Shown: positions 19,118-28,520, counted from the stretch's first letter. The stretch is 63,085 nucleotides of DNA from Nitrosomonas sp. (GCF_021731985.1 NZ_JAKFWH010000032.1:1-63085), one strand, 5' to 3'. Notes: generated by a model from the sequence alone, not told the origin. Program-made: numbers and translations.

Positions 19118-19133
19118 TGTGAGAATTCTCACA
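19118..19133 (+). promoter_or_regulatory. Perfect CRP-type site before the FecR-TPR-barrel gene
   Basis: TGTGAGAATTCTCACA is fully palindromic and matches the Crp consensus TGTGA-N6-TCACA exactly. Twenty-one nt after it lies TATACT (19155-19160), a -10 hexamer. This places the site centre about 41.5 nt before the predicted start, the class II activator position. Confidence 0.7.
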
Positions 19134-19154
19134 TATAAATAGTAACTCTGTAAT

Positions 19155-19160
19155 TATACT
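19155..19160 (+). promoter_or_regulatory. -10 hexamer of the putative CRP-activated promoter
   Basis: TATACT, 21 nt after the CRP-type site. A second -10-like TATAAT at 19218-19223 could serve a separate start nearer the gene. Confidence 0.45.
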
Positions 19161-19323
19161 TCCGTCGGTCTTGATAGATATCAAATACCCTGTCTAGCTA
19201 CAAGGCTATTTAACTTGTATAATTAAATAGTAAGCTAATCAAATTATTGGGTTCTTCTAGCATATTAAAAATAGTAAATCAGCATTCGCTACCTCAAGAA
19301 GCGAGTGGAAAGAAAAATGAATA

Positions 19324-22300
19324 ATGAAAATATGCAAGGCAATTGCGATTTACTTACTCTTCAGAAAAGTGTCGGCAGTAATGTTCATGGTTTGTGCGAC
19401 GACTTTTTTCGGATCATCGATAGGCAAAGCTCATGCGACCGGTGCTTGTCAGCTGGAAGTAGCTCGGATTGTATCCATACAAGGTATTATCGAACTACGC
19501 CGAGCGCAAGAGAGAATTTGGCAAAAAGCTAGCATGGATACAACACTTTGCGCAGGCGATATGATCCGTGCTCGAGCGCAGAGTCGTGCAGCATTGCGCT
19601 TAAGTAACGATAGCATGTTAAGGCTCAACCAAAAGACAAGTATTACATTTCCTGCATTACAAGAAACCAAAGACACATCATTACTGGATTTATTCGAAGG
19701 CGCGATCCACATCATCACGCGCACTCCTAAGCCGTTTAAAATAAGAACACCGTTTGTCAACGCGAGTGTCGAAGGAACAGAATTCTTTGTTGGCTTACAC
19801 GAAGAAAGTACCCGGATTGTTGTCTATGAAGGCAAAGTATCCGCCAGTAATGAGCTGGGTAGCTTGCTGCTTAAAGATCACGAAGCAGCCCTTACACTCA
19901 ATGGGCAAGCTCCGCGTAAAGAAATTATCATTCACCCAACCGATGCCGTGCAGTGGGCACTCTATTATCCAGCCGTTTTCGATTATTGGCAGGACGATCA
20001 ATTCAAAGATAAAAATGGTGTTAGTTCTCAGCTGCATCAAGCAGGTCGTTTATTAGTTGTTGGGCAAGCGGATAAAGCAAAAGAGAATATCGAGCAAGTA
20101 CTCAAACATGAACCCGACAACAGTGACGCGCATGCACTGCTTGCGATCATCGCCGTAGTGCAAAATGAAAAAGATCAAGCGCTCGATCTAGCCACCAAGG
20201 CGATCACACTTAATCCAGATTCCGCTGCGGCACATTTAGCACTATCCTATACGCAACAAGCCCATTTCGAGATCACAGCAGCATTAGAAAGTGTACAAAA
20301 AGCAGTTACGCTAGATCCACAAAATGCGCTTGCCTGGGCACGCTCCGCCGAATTGCAAATGTCTTTAGGTGATCTGGACCGCGCCTTGGATGCAGCGCAG
20401 CATGCTGTGAACTTGAATCCTGATCTGGCTAAAACACAAACCATATTAGGTTTTGCCCATCTGCTGCAAATCGATACTAAAACAGCAAAAACCATCTTTG
20501 CCCAAGCCATTGTGCTGGATCAAGCCGATCCGATGCCAAGGCTTGGTTTAGGGCTAGCCTTGATACGCGAAGGTGAATTGGAAGCTGGCCGAATAGAACT
20601 GGAAATTGCAGCCAGCCTGGATCCGGCCAATTCTTTGATTCGAAGTTACTTGGGTAAAGCCTACTTTGAGGAGAAACGATATACCCTTGCCGGTACTCAG
20701 TTTGATTTGGCCAAAGAACGTGACCCCAAAGATCCAACGCCATGGTTTTATGATGCGATTCAAAAACAAACGCAGAATCGGCCAATTGAAGCCCTGCAAG
20801 ATATCCAGAAATCGATTGAACTGAATGATAACCGTGCGGTATACCGATCCAAACTCCTGTTGGATCGCGATGAAGCGGCTCGAGGCTCAAGCCTGGCAAG
20901 AATTTTTGAGAATTTAGGATTTGAAAGACGTGCAGTAATGGAAACTGCCAAGTCCTTGAGCCTCGATCCGGCGAACCATTCTGCACATCGGTTTTTGTCT
21001 GACACCTACGCCAATATCCCGCGTCATGAAGTTGCACGTGTTAGTGAACTGCTGCAAGCGCAGCTATTACAGCCAATCAATGTCAATCCGGTACAGCCAC
21101 ATGCGGCGGTTGCTGATATCAATATTATTAACAATACAGGCCCATCCGCACCAGGATTCAATGAATTCACGCCACTAATGGAACGTAGCAAGCCTCAGCT
21201 AGTTGCTTCAGGAATTGTTGGAAACAATGGCACCTTAGGCAATGAAATGGTATTTTCTAGACTCCATGAGCGCACTTCAATTAGTTTGGGCCAATTTCAT
21301 TATGAAACCAATGGATTTCGTTCAAACAATGATCAGAAACACAACATATATAATGCATTTATACAGCATGCGTTTACATCAAAATTTAACTTTCAAGCTG
21401 AGGTTCGAACTCGCGAAAAAGAACATGGCGATTTATTACTGGATTTCAATAAGAATTTCTTTTCTACCGAGGCGAGAACTAAATTCAAAGAAGATTTTGC
21501 ACGTTTAGGAGCAAGATATTCAATTTCCTCACGACAAGACTTTATTGTTTCGACTACATATGCAAATCGCAAATCAGATAATATTCTACAACCCGATCTA
21601 GATAAGAGAGCTATATTCGATTCCGCAAAAAATCAAAGCTATCAAATAGAGGCACAGCACCTATTTAAAGAAAATTATTTTAACATCACTTCCGGCGGCG
21701 GATTTTCCAGAAGAAAGACAGATTCTGAAACTGCTGGACTAGAAACAACAAGTCAATATAATAAAATTTACATGTATTCCAATTGGAGATTGCCACAGGA
21801 AATTACTGCGACGCTGGGCTTTAGTTATAACTTTTATAAATTAAGCGATTCTTCAAAACTCGAAAATGTAGTCGATCCCAAGTTTGGATTACAGTGGAAT
21901 ATTGTTGACAAATTGCGCTTACGCCTTGCCTGGTTTGAAACCATCAAATCTAACTTGATTGGGCAACAAACCATAGAGCCAACACAAGTGGCTGGTTTTA
22001 ATCAATTCTTTGATGACCCAACCGGAACTAAATCAGAGCGCAAAGGGATTGGCCTAGATGGTAATATTACCAATAATTTTCTGGGCGGTTTAGAAGCATC
22101 ACTTCGGGAGCTGAAAGTTCCATCTCTTGGTTCACCAGTCTTTGAAAAACAGAAAGAGCAGGTATATCGCGGGTATCTCTATGGACTGTTAAATCCGCAT
22201 TGGTCATTTACTAGTGAATTTCAATTTGAGAAATTCACTAGAAATGAAGACTCTTTGAAAAATGGAATTGCCCCAAATATTATTCAAACACTGAGTGTTC

Positions 22301-22641
22301 CATTAAAAATTAATTATTTTAGTCCGAGTGGATTGTTTGCAAATCTTTCAGGGACATTTGTGAACCAAAATATTCAAAGACTAAATGAAGATAATTCTTC
22401 TGATCCTGGCTTGACGTACCCTAAAGATCTAAAGATAGAAGGAAAAAGTAACTTTTTCCTTCTGGATGCATCTGTTGGTTATAGATTGCCATCAAGACGA
22501 GGACTGCTAAGTTTTGAAGCGAAGAATCTCCTTAACACAAATTTTCATTATCGAAATACGCATTTTTTTGTTTCCGAACCTTTTTCACCCCGTTATAATC
22601 CGTCAAGAGAATTTTTTGTACGTTTAACTCTAAATTTTTAA
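19324..22641 (+). CDS. FecR-TPR-outer-membrane beta-barrel fusion protein
   Basis: An 1105-residue exported protein with three modules. A signal peptide ends near KAHA, followed by a FecR-type domain (about 45-200: CAGDMIRARAQSRAALRLSND, VEGTEFFVG). A run of TPR units (about 235-590) contains pieces such as NPDSAAAHLALSYTQQAHFE and DPQNALAWARSAELQMSLGD. The C-terminal 480 residues look like a beta-barrel with alternating aromatic strands, ending in FFVRLTLNF with the terminal Phe of outer-membrane proteins. The role is unknown; FecR/CHASE2/TPR genes often cluster. It is preceded by a CRP-type promoter and followed by a small gene 19 nt downstream. Confidence 0.75.
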   Translation: MKICKAIAIYLLFRKVSAVMFMVCATTFFGSSIGKAHATGACQLEVARIVSIQGIIELRRAQERIWQKASMDTTLCAGDMIRARAQSRAALRLSNDSMLRLNQKTSITFPALQETKDTSLLDLFEGAIHIITRTPKPFKIRTPFVNASVEGTEFFVGLHEESTRIVVYEGKVSASNELGSLLLKDHEAALTLNGQAPRKEIIIHPTDAVQWALYYPAVFDYWQDDQFKDKNGVSSQLHQAGRLLVVGQADKAKENIEQVLKHEPDNSDAHALLAIIAVVQNEKDQALDLATKAITLNPDSAAAHLALSYTQQAHFEITAALESVQKAVTLDPQNALAWARSAELQMSLGDLDRALDAAQHAVNLNPDLAKTQTILGFAHLLQIDTKTAKTIFAQAIVLDQADPMPRLGLGLALIREGELEAGRIELEIAASLDPANSLIRSYLGKAYFEEKRYTLAGTQFDLAKERDPKDPTPWFYDAIQKQTQNRPIEALQDIQKSIELNDNRAVYRSKLLLDRDEAARGSSLARIFENLGFERRAVMETAKSLSLDPANHSAHRFLSDTYANIPRHEVARVSELLQAQLLQPINVNPVQPHAAVADINIINNTGPSAPGFNEFTPLMERSKPQLVASGIVGNNGTLGNEMVFSRLHERTSISLGQFHYETNGFRSNNDQKHNIYNAFIQHAFTSKFNFQAEVRTREKEHGDLLLDFNKNFFSTEARTKFKEDFARLGARYSISSRQDFIVSTTYANRKSDNILQPDLDKRAIFDSAKNQSYQIEAQHLFKENYFNITSGGGFSRRKTDSETAGLETTSQYNKIYMYSNWRLPQEITATLGFSYNFYKLSDSSKLENVVDPKFGLQWNIVDKLRLRLAWFETIKSNLIGQQTIEPTQVAGFNQFFDDPTGTKSERKGIGLDGNITNNFLGGLEASLRELKVPSLGSPVFEKQKEQVYRGYLYGLLNPHWSFTSEFQFEKFTRNEDSLKNGIAPNIIQTLSVPLKINYFSPSGLFANLSGTFVNQNIQRLNEDNSSDPGLTYPKDLKIEGKSNFFLLDASVGYRLPSRRGLLSFEAKNLLNTNFHYRNTHFFVSEPFSPRYNPSREFFVRLTLNF

Positions 22642-22660
22642 TAAAAAGCGAGAATAAAAA

Positions 22661-23140
22661 ATGAAAGCTCTAAAAATTTCAAGTCTGATATTTTCAGTAT
22701 TAATTGGAATATTATCAACACTAATTGTTGGAAAATTGATTTTAGTAGATGGTTTTCCCAAAGAATCTTTGCATAAAGTAGCTAGCCTGAAACCAACAAA
22801 ATTTGAAATACCTGCACTGGAGAAAGGTGCAGTAGCAATAACCATTGGTTCAGAAACTAAAATAATAGAAGATGTTTTTATTATTTTAGTCGAGAAGAAA
22901 AAGGGGGAGGTGCAAGTGTTTTCTAGTGAAATACATCATCCGTTTGATTACGATCCTGATCAGAAAGAGAGTAATAATACTGCGAAAGTCAGTAATCATT
23001 CTCTAGAGAATTTAATGTTGCAAGTTGCAACTGGCAGCGGCGATGCACATGCAGCAATGTGTTGTACCGGTCCTTATACGAACTCAAATGGTGAAACTGT
23101 TGCACGATCATGTACAAAAAGAAGTTCAGCTTGTTACTAA
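22661..23140 (+). CDS. Small anchored protein with Cys-rich C-terminus, unknown
   Basis: A 159-residue protein. An N-terminal hydrophobic helix (about 6-30) precedes a mixed beta region with EVQVFSSEIHHPFDYDPD. The last 25 residues are Cys-rich: AAMCC, then ARSCTKRSSACY at the very end. I do not recognise a family. The tail resembles a small disulphide or modified peptide on a leader, but no maturation enzyme is nearby. It is 19 nt after the FecR-TPR-barrel gene and ends before a strong terminator, so the two form an operon and may share a function at the envelope. Confidence 0.6.
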   Translation: MKALKISSLIFSVLIGILSTLIVGKLILVDGFPKESLHKVASLKPTKFEIPALEKGAVAITIGSETKIIEDVFIILVEKKKGEVQVFSSEIHHPFDYDPDQKESNNTAKVSNHSLENLMLQVATGSGDAHAAMCCTGPYTNSNGETVARSCTKRSSACY

Positions 23141-23191
23141 AGCTTCAGAATGGATATTCCACAATTAACTGCTGAATTCTCAGTAACTACT

Positions 23192-23222
23192 AACGACCCC
23201 ATGGCCTTGCCTCGGGGTCGTT
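23192..23222 (+). terminator. Strong hairpin terminator
   Basis: AACGACCCC and GGGGTCGTT pair perfectly (9 bp), followed by TATTTCT. It closes the FecR-TPR-barrel operon and may act on the convergent gene as well. Confidence 0.75.
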
Positions 23223-23279
23223 TATTTCTAAATAATTTTTTCTTACGAATAAATACAATCTCAACTTATAAACTTTACT

Positions 23280-24023
23280 TTAGGTTATGGAGGACCCTAA
23301 AAAACTGTGATCTAGCACTCCGAATACAAAATCATCTTCCAAAAAATCGTTGATAAGACTATACGCTTCGTTAACTACAATATCCGCCAAAGTTTCATCA
23401 GTCCAAATACTATTAGTAGGTACACTAGCTAAGGAATTGGCAAATAATTCCTTGAATTCATCGCGATCTTCTATGTTATTAATTTCACTTATTTGTTTTA
23501 ATTCAGTTTCGTCGAGAGTTCGGTAAATATTCAATAATGTGCCATAAAATAGGGATTCTATATTTTCATTAGTAGCCGCTATATCACCTAAATGTTTGAC
23601 ACCTAATTCCTCTGAATCATATATGCCGTCGTCATCTTGAATGGGAATTACAGGATCAAAAGTAAGATTATAAAAAAAAGGATCGTCATCAATTAATGGT
23701 TGAACTTTTTCTCTTAATGAAGCGGTCGATAAAATCCCAGAATTGTTATTGAAAGCTATAAGACTCTCGAAGCCTCTTAAATCATCTGAATTAATCAATA
23801 TGCTTGTATCGTCAAGCGCTTCGGCAACCAATCCAACAGATGCGAAGTACTCTTTAATAACATTTATTGGATAATTCGTAATTTCACTGAGCATCGATAT
23901 TGTTACCCCATTAACGAAAGCGGTATCATAAACAACTTCGGGGTGATCTATATTTAGGTTAATAAAATCTCTCGCTTGCTGAATTGTAACTCCCAGTTTA
24001 TGCAAATGTGTTTCTGCTGACAT
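23280..24023 (-). CDS. Acidic protein with an exoprotein-type N-terminal motif, unknown
   Basis: A 247-residue, strongly acidic protein without signal peptide or membrane helix. Its N-terminal part (QQARDFINLNIDHPEVVYD followed by FVNGVTISMLSEI) resembles a helical repeat I associate with RTX-like and other large secreted proteins of betaproteobacteria; this link is from memory and weak. The rest is Asp/Glu-rich and unassigned. ATG 24023 has a GGGAG site and is preferred over an upstream start at 24095. A CRP-type site with a -10 hexamer at the same spacing as in the neighbouring promoters lies 182 nt upstream. Confidence 0.6.
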   Translation of the reverse strand: MSAETHLHKLGVTIQQARDFINLNIDHPEVVYDTAFVNGVTISMLSEITNYPINVIKEYFASVGLVAEALDDTSILINSDDLRGFESLIAFNNNSGILSTASLREKVQPLIDDDPFFYNLTFDPVIPIQDDDGIYDSEELGVKHLGDIAATNENIESLFYGTLLNIYRTLDETELKQISEINNIEDRDEFKELFANSLASVPTNSIWTDETLADIVVNEAYSLINDFLEDDFVFGVLDHSFLGSSIT

Positions 24024-24204
24024 GAAGTACTCCCTTTTTGATATGGTTAGCAATTTTTGTATTAATATCCTTTTTGGTAACGCTACGCAATACAATCATT
24101 AGCTAAAAATTTCTGATTAGTAGCCAGTTTCTGCTAAATACTATCTATTTTTATCGCTAATTTAGTTTAGCATTCGCGAACAAGACTAAAATACCCACAA
24201 TCCG

Positions 24205-24210
24205 ATCATA
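24205..24210 (-). promoter_or_regulatory. -10 hexamer on the minus strand before the acidic-protein gene
   Basis: TATGAT on the minus strand, 21 nt from the CRP-type site at 24232-24247. The spacing equals that of the FecR promoter. Confidence 0.4.
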
Positions 24211-24231
24211 TGCTGGATGTAGTAATCTGCG

Positions 24232-24247
24232 TGTGAGATTTCTCACA
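24232..24247 (-). promoter_or_regulatory. CRP-type site between the acidic-protein gene and the Crp gene
   Basis: TGTGAGATTTCTCACA matches TGTGA-N6-TCACA exactly, with 7-bp perfect arms. On the minus strand it fits a class II activator site for the acidic-protein gene. On the plus strand it could also regulate the crp-type gene 222 nt away. The rest of 24024-24469 is A/T-rich and I see no other gene in it. Confidence 0.65.
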
Positions 24248-24469
24248 GCCGATACACTCTTACTCACACAATTTAATCTGACTACTTCTCAGTCAATTTC
24301 ATCCTCTAAGCTTAGGTTTTAATGGTAAAATCTCTTCGTTAGTTTTTGTCTTCAAGAAATAATGTGCTAGCCTGCTGACGTAATAAGCTATTAGGAAATT
24401 GTCTGTTATTTCTAAATCGAATATTGATTGCACGCTTATCCTCACAATTAAGCTTGAAAGGATCTTCTA

Positions 24470-25201
24470 ATGATTGAGAAAACGACTACAAGAAATATTC
24501 CACCCGAACGTGCTTGTGCCATACTTTCAATCATCAAAGAGTTTAAAGGCCTGCCTTTCTCAGATCTGGAGGTGGTCGCTCAAGCTTGTCATTGGCGCCG
24601 CTATGAAGCTGGAGAGGAGATTGTTAGGTATCATGACGATTCCAATAGTGTTTTCTTTATCACGCAAGGCGAAATACGTGTGCACTATTATTCGATGTCG
24701 GGACATGAAGTGATTTTATGCGATCTGCCTGCGGGTGAAATATTTGGTGAGTTAACAGCGATTGATAGTCGTTCACGCTCTGCAACAGTTGTCGCTAAAA
24801 CAAATTCATTGGTAGCGTCTATTTCCTCATCTGATTTCCTCGAGCTGATTTATCGCAACCGGCAGATCGCATTTGCTATTTTGCAGCGATTAACTGAGCA
24901 GATACGCCGACTGACTGAACGTGTTTTTGAATTCAGTACCTTGGCTGTGCGGAATCGTATCCAGGCTGAGCTACTGCGCCTCGCAAAAAAACAAACTACC
25001 GGATCTAATATAGTTATTATTTCACCCGTACCAACACATGTTGAATTGGCGAATCTGGTTAGTACACACCGTGAAGCAGTCACTCGAGAATTAAATAATC
25101 TGGAAAGAGAAAATCTAATTCTGCGCAAAGACCATGAGCTGCATATTCTTGATATCGCAAAGCTAACGGAGATGGTTGAGAATGTTCATGAAAATTTTTA
25201 A
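24470..25201 (+). CDS. Crp/Fnr-family transcription regulator, probably cAMP-responsive
   Basis: A 243-residue regulator. The cyclic-nucleotide-binding domain (about 30-125) has a phosphate-binding cassette FGELTAIDSRSRSATV with the Arg and Ser that contact cyclic nucleotide phosphate. A long dimer helix precedes a helix-turn-helix (about 186-215) with THREAVTRELNNLERENLI. The recognition helix keeps R201-E202 and R206, the RExxxR pattern with which Crp reads TGTGA. It has no N-terminal Fnr-type iron-sulphur cysteines. The start follows AAGGA. A CHASE2-cyclase upstream and three matching sites around it suggest a local cAMP regulon. Confidence 0.82.
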   Translation: MIEKTTTRNIPPERACAILSIIKEFKGLPFSDLEVVAQACHWRRYEAGEEIVRYHDDSNSVFFITQGEIRVHYYSMSGHEVILCDLPAGEIFGELTAIDSRSRSATVVAKTNSLVASISSSDFLELIYRNRQIAFAILQRLTEQIRRLTERVFEFSTLAVRNRIQAELLRLAKKQTTGSNIVIISPVPTHVELANLVSTHREAVTRELNNLERENLILRKDHELHILDIAKLTEMVENVHENF

Positions 25202-25347
25202 CCCATGAGATTTTCTTGTTATTGCTCATTGAGTGAGAATGATTTTAGTGTCTGATCCACTATCTGCTTACAGTCTAGCCATCCTCACAGCACACCCCAT
25301 GCCAAATCATCTGCAAGATGTTTGTGCGGCTGATTATTGAGCTTCCC

Positions 25348-25365
25348 TGCTTGCTATGGCAAGCA
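25348..25365 (-). terminator. Hairpin just downstream of mtrB, possible terminator
   Basis: TGCTTGC and GCAAGCA form a 7-bp stem with a TATG loop, 3 nt beyond the mtrB stop. No T-run follows on the minus strand, so termination is uncertain. Confidence 0.35.
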
Positions 25366-25368
25366 TAG

Positions 25369-27477
25369 TTACTGCCAACTATAGTACGCAGAGAGAAAAA
25401 CAAAGTTGACCATTTGGTTAGTATCTTGAGTTAGCTTGGTTCCGTCGGAATAATTCCAATTCCAAGTCCACTCATTTGTTTTAAAGTGATCAAGAATGTA
25501 ATCTAAGCGAAGTCCCAGATTTCTCCGTACATCGTATTTTGCATAAAATCTCATACTACTGTATTGGGTTGAAATATTCGGCACTCTATTAACTTGTGGT
25601 TCGAGAAAAACTTTCTGATTAAACTTGTTTGTAAAGTCTGAATAGAGAAAATTAGCACCGGTTTCAATTTTTTCAGTTAATTTGCCATTAATATCTGCCC
25701 CGAAAGAAGTGCCAAAATCCTGGAGATTCGCACTCCAGACCTCACGAATTCCATTGTCTGTAATAGGATTCCTAGATGCCTGATCAATATGGGTTTCATT
25801 CCGAGAGAACCATGCTGTCGCTTGCCATGCTTCTGAGAAGGTATATGTGGCGTCCAGTGAATAGTTTCGTGCAGAGCCTTTTCGCAATCCTAAATCCGAG
25901 CCCGCGCGATGGCCAAAATTATCGAATGATTCATCAACAGATAGTTGCAGCGACAATGGTTCAATAGGCTCCCAATTAGCCATTAAGCGAACTTTATCCC
26001 GGGTACGATCCGCTAGATTGAAAGGGGCGATAAGATTGAAGAAAGGATCGCCTGTTCCAGTGGTATTCGTCAGGAAATTGGAACCAAAACGATTACTGTG
26101 TATGTATGAAATAGTGCCGGTTATTGTTTCAGATAATGAGCGACGCAATTCAGCACGATAAGAAATTTCATCCGTTCTACTTCGATGACTGGTATTGGTT
26201 GCGATACCACTTCGGTCTCTATGATCATAATCAATGCTGCCAATCAATCGGAAATCTTTCGGCAAGGCGTAGCTTGCTTCAAATTTGCTAGTAATTGTCC
26301 TGAAAGATCTTGGATTGTTCAACCCGTTCCAACTACGTTCATTATAATCAAGCAATACTGCCATTGGGTTATAGAACAATACGGGCGTCTTGTCATCGCG
26401 GTCCTCAAAACGAAAATTTGTATTAATCGATAACTTTGAAAGAGGCCTGGCTGTAAGTCCAGCTTGTAACAAAGTGGTATCAATGCGACCGCCAAGATTA
26501 AATCCAATGCCTGGTGCAGTAATCAATGATGGGGAAAACGTGTCAGTTTGCGTGGCTCTCGTGTAAGCTGCTTTAAATGTGCCGCGTGTTGTGGGTGTAA
26601 AGCTATAACCACCCGATAGAAAAGCCTGATGCGATTGATTATCGGGTGCGAGTGCGATGGGAGAAAATACACTGGGTGCGTCGATTCCTCCAACAGCACT
26701 ACCGCCTGTAACATTTAATAGGTGGTTTTTATTGTTATACATTGTGCCATAGTATCCGCCTGATAACTGCAATTGCTTCCCTGCGTAGTCAAGGGAAGCG
26801 CCAAACTGGCGAGTAGTTGAATTAATCGGTTCAGGTATAAATTCAAAACCTCCAACGGCCCTTGGGCCGGGTTCTCCAAGTCGATTGCCACGCCCAAAAA
26901 GACGTGCGCCATCTTTGTCTTCATTGCGAAAATGAAGCTGAAACTCAAGATTTCCCGGTAGGAACTTATTGTAGCCAAATCCAATCGATTGCCGTTCTGT
27001 TTTCAGTTGAGCCGGATCTCCGGGAGTAGAAGAAGTTGGGATGTGAAGATCGGTAGTGCCTATCCCTGAGACAGCCGTATTGACAGTAAAGGGCTCGTAG
27101 CGTGGGGTCTGGCTATAGTCGATGAAATAACCCCATTTACCTTGTTTACTATGCTCAAACCGGACATCACGATTTTGCAACCCCAAATTGCGGCCCAGCA
27201 ATTTGAGCCAAGTGCCTGTATCATCATTACGCCGTACGATATCGACGTTAAAAATACCATAAGGCCCTTCATTACGTAGACCACTGTACTGACCAAATCG
27301 AGCATTATCATTAGATAGGTAGCCTGTACCAAAGTTGATGGTACTTTTGGGTTTGGAGAGCTCTTTAAGCAGATCATTTTCCTTATCAGATGACCAGACA
27401 GTTCCGGCGGCAAGTGAGAGTATTACGACAATCATTGTAAATAGAGAACATTTACTTCTAAAAAAACTGATATTCAT
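25369..27477 (-). CDS. mtrB: MtrB/PioB-family outer-membrane porin of a decaheme conduit
   Basis: A 702-residue beta-barrel protein. A signal peptide (CSLFTMIVVILSLAAGTVWS) is followed by STINFGTGYLSNDNARFGQYSGL, typical of the MtrB/PioB family, and by long alternating strands ending in FLSAYYSWQ. Such porins hold a decaheme cytochrome inside the barrel and pass electrons across the outer membrane. It lies 13 nt after the decaheme gene. The CxxC pair seen near the N-terminus of Shewanella MtrB is absent, closer to PioB. The ATG at 27477 (GGAAAAG upstream) is preferred over the longer frame that overlaps the cytochrome gene. Confidence 0.85.
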   Translation of the reverse strand: MNISFFRSKCSLFTMIVVILSLAAGTVWSSDKENDLLKELSKPKSTINFGTGYLSNDNARFGQYSGLRNEGPYGIFNVDIVRRNDDTGTWLKLLGRNLGLQNRDVRFEHSKQGKWGYFIDYSQTPRYEPFTVNTAVSGIGTTDLHIPTSSTPGDPAQLKTERQSIGFGYNKFLPGNLEFQLHFRNEDKDGARLFGRGNRLGEPGPRAVGGFEFIPEPINSTTRQFGASLDYAGKQLQLSGGYYGTMYNNKNHLLNVTGGSAVGGIDAPSVFSPIALAPDNQSHQAFLSGGYSFTPTTRGTFKAAYTRATQTDTFSPSLITAPGIGFNLGGRIDTTLLQAGLTARPLSKLSINTNFRFEDRDDKTPVLFYNPMAVLLDYNERSWNGLNNPRSFRTITSKFEASYALPKDFRLIGSIDYDHRDRSGIATNTSHRSRTDEISYRAELRRSLSETITGTISYIHSNRFGSNFLTNTTGTGDPFFNLIAPFNLADRTRDKVRLMANWEPIEPLSLQLSVDESFDNFGHRAGSDLGLRKGSARNYSLDATYTFSEAWQATAWFSRNETHIDQASRNPITDNGIREVWSANLQDFGTSFGADINGKLTEKIETGANFLYSDFTNKFNQKVFLEPQVNRVPNISTQYSSMRFYAKYDVRRNLGLRLDYILDHFKTNEWTWNWNYSDGTKLTQDTNQMVNFVFLSAYYSWQ

Positions 27478-27490
27478 TTTCTTTTCCGAA

Positions 27491-28447
27491 TTAGCGCTGA
27501 AACATGCTTTCATTACGAATGTTTTGAGGATTATTGCTACCATGGACTTGGGTATGACAATTCGAACAGCCTCTGGCTAAGGTGTTTCTAGCGTATGCGC
27601 CTGTCAGCGTTCCAGAACTACCTTGATGCGTATTGGGCTCATGACACTCTTGACACAGGAATGGAGATCGTGATCTCAGTAAATTCGGCGCAGTGGTGCC
27701 GTGAGGATTGTGGCAAATTGCACAGTTTTCTTGTACTGGCGGGTGGTTATAAACAAACGGCCCGCGTTTCTCCATGTGGCAGCTGTAGCATGTTTCATTG
27801 ACGCTATCGCGCACCATATTGCTGGGACCCGCAGAACCGTGAGGATTATGACAATCAGAACAGATAACCTTACCTTCGCGAATGGGGTGTCTGGAAGGCC
27901 GGTTAATCAATGTACGCAACTCTTTATGGCAGTCAAAACATACTTCTGCCTGAGTAATCCTGTTGCGTACCTTGTCTTGCTCAGTATGAATTTGGTGACA
28001 GGCGGTACATGCTATATCGCGATTGGCATGAAGGCTTCCCGCCCAATGCATGCGTTTGCCGCCTTGATGACAGGCTAAGCAAGCACCGTTCCTTTCCTCA
28101 ACAGGATTAAGTGACTTCTTCCCGAACGTTCGCTCAGGCATAAGCGCTCTGTCGGGAGAATCCTCATGACTACTGCCTTCGCCATGACAACTTGTACAAG
28201 TGGGTGTGCGATGGTCTGCAATGGTTCCGTGTTTGGTTTTTCCAATCGCAAGTATTGGATTGTCGCTATTTTCATCATGACATGCCGTACACTTACCGTC
28301 TCCTTTCAATACTAGATCTTGAGGGGGATCTTCATCATCGAGATCTTCCGCGGAAACATACTGAGGAAGTATCAAAATACCAATAACGAAAGAAATAACT
28401 AATAGCCAAGACAGAATAATCTGCGCGGTCTTTAAATTGCTTAACAT
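27491..28447 (-). CDS. mtrA: DmsE/MtrA-type decaheme c-type cytochrome
   Basis: A 318-residue exported cytochrome with ten CxxCH haem-binding motifs (CTACH, CTSCH, CLACH, CTACH, CFDCH, CSDCH, CYSCH, CAICH, CQECH, CSNCH) evenly spread after an N-terminal signal/anchor helix (ILSWLLVISFVIGILILP). Length and haem count match the MtrA/DmsE/PioA family, which carries electrons from the periplasm through an MtrB-type porin. No surface MtrC/OmcA or DMSO reductase is encoded beside it. The gene is first in the two-gene operon, with a CRP-like site 74 nt upstream. Confidence 0.9.
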   Translation of the reverse strand: MLSNLKTAQIILSWLLVISFVIGILILPQYVSAEDLDDEDPPQDLVLKGDGKCTACHDENSDNPILAIGKTKHGTIADHRTPTCTSCHGEGSSHEDSPDRALMPERTFGKKSLNPVEERNGACLACHQGGKRMHWAGSLHANRDIACTACHQIHTEQDKVRNRITQAEVCFDCHKELRTLINRPSRHPIREGKVICSDCHNPHGSAGPSNMVRDSVNETCYSCHMEKRGPFVYNHPPVQENCAICHNPHGTTAPNLLRSRSPFLCQECHEPNTHQGSSGTLTGAYARNTLARGCSNCHTQVHGSNNPQNIRNESMFQR

Positions 28448-28493
28448 TCTTACTCACTAAATTGATTATTAGAAATAAATCATCTGTGAGCGC

Positions 28494-28499
28494 ATTATT
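28494..28499 (-). promoter_or_regulatory. -10 hexamer before the decaheme cytochrome gene
   Basis: AATAAT on the minus strand, 21 nt from the CRP-like site at 28521-28536. Confidence 0.35.
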
Positions 28500-28520
28500 G
28501 ATGACATCAAAAAAATTCTA

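Noticed and set aside
23150-23353. A 67-codon plus-strand frame after the Cys-rich gene
   Set aside because: It spans the strong terminator hairpin and overlaps the convergent gene.
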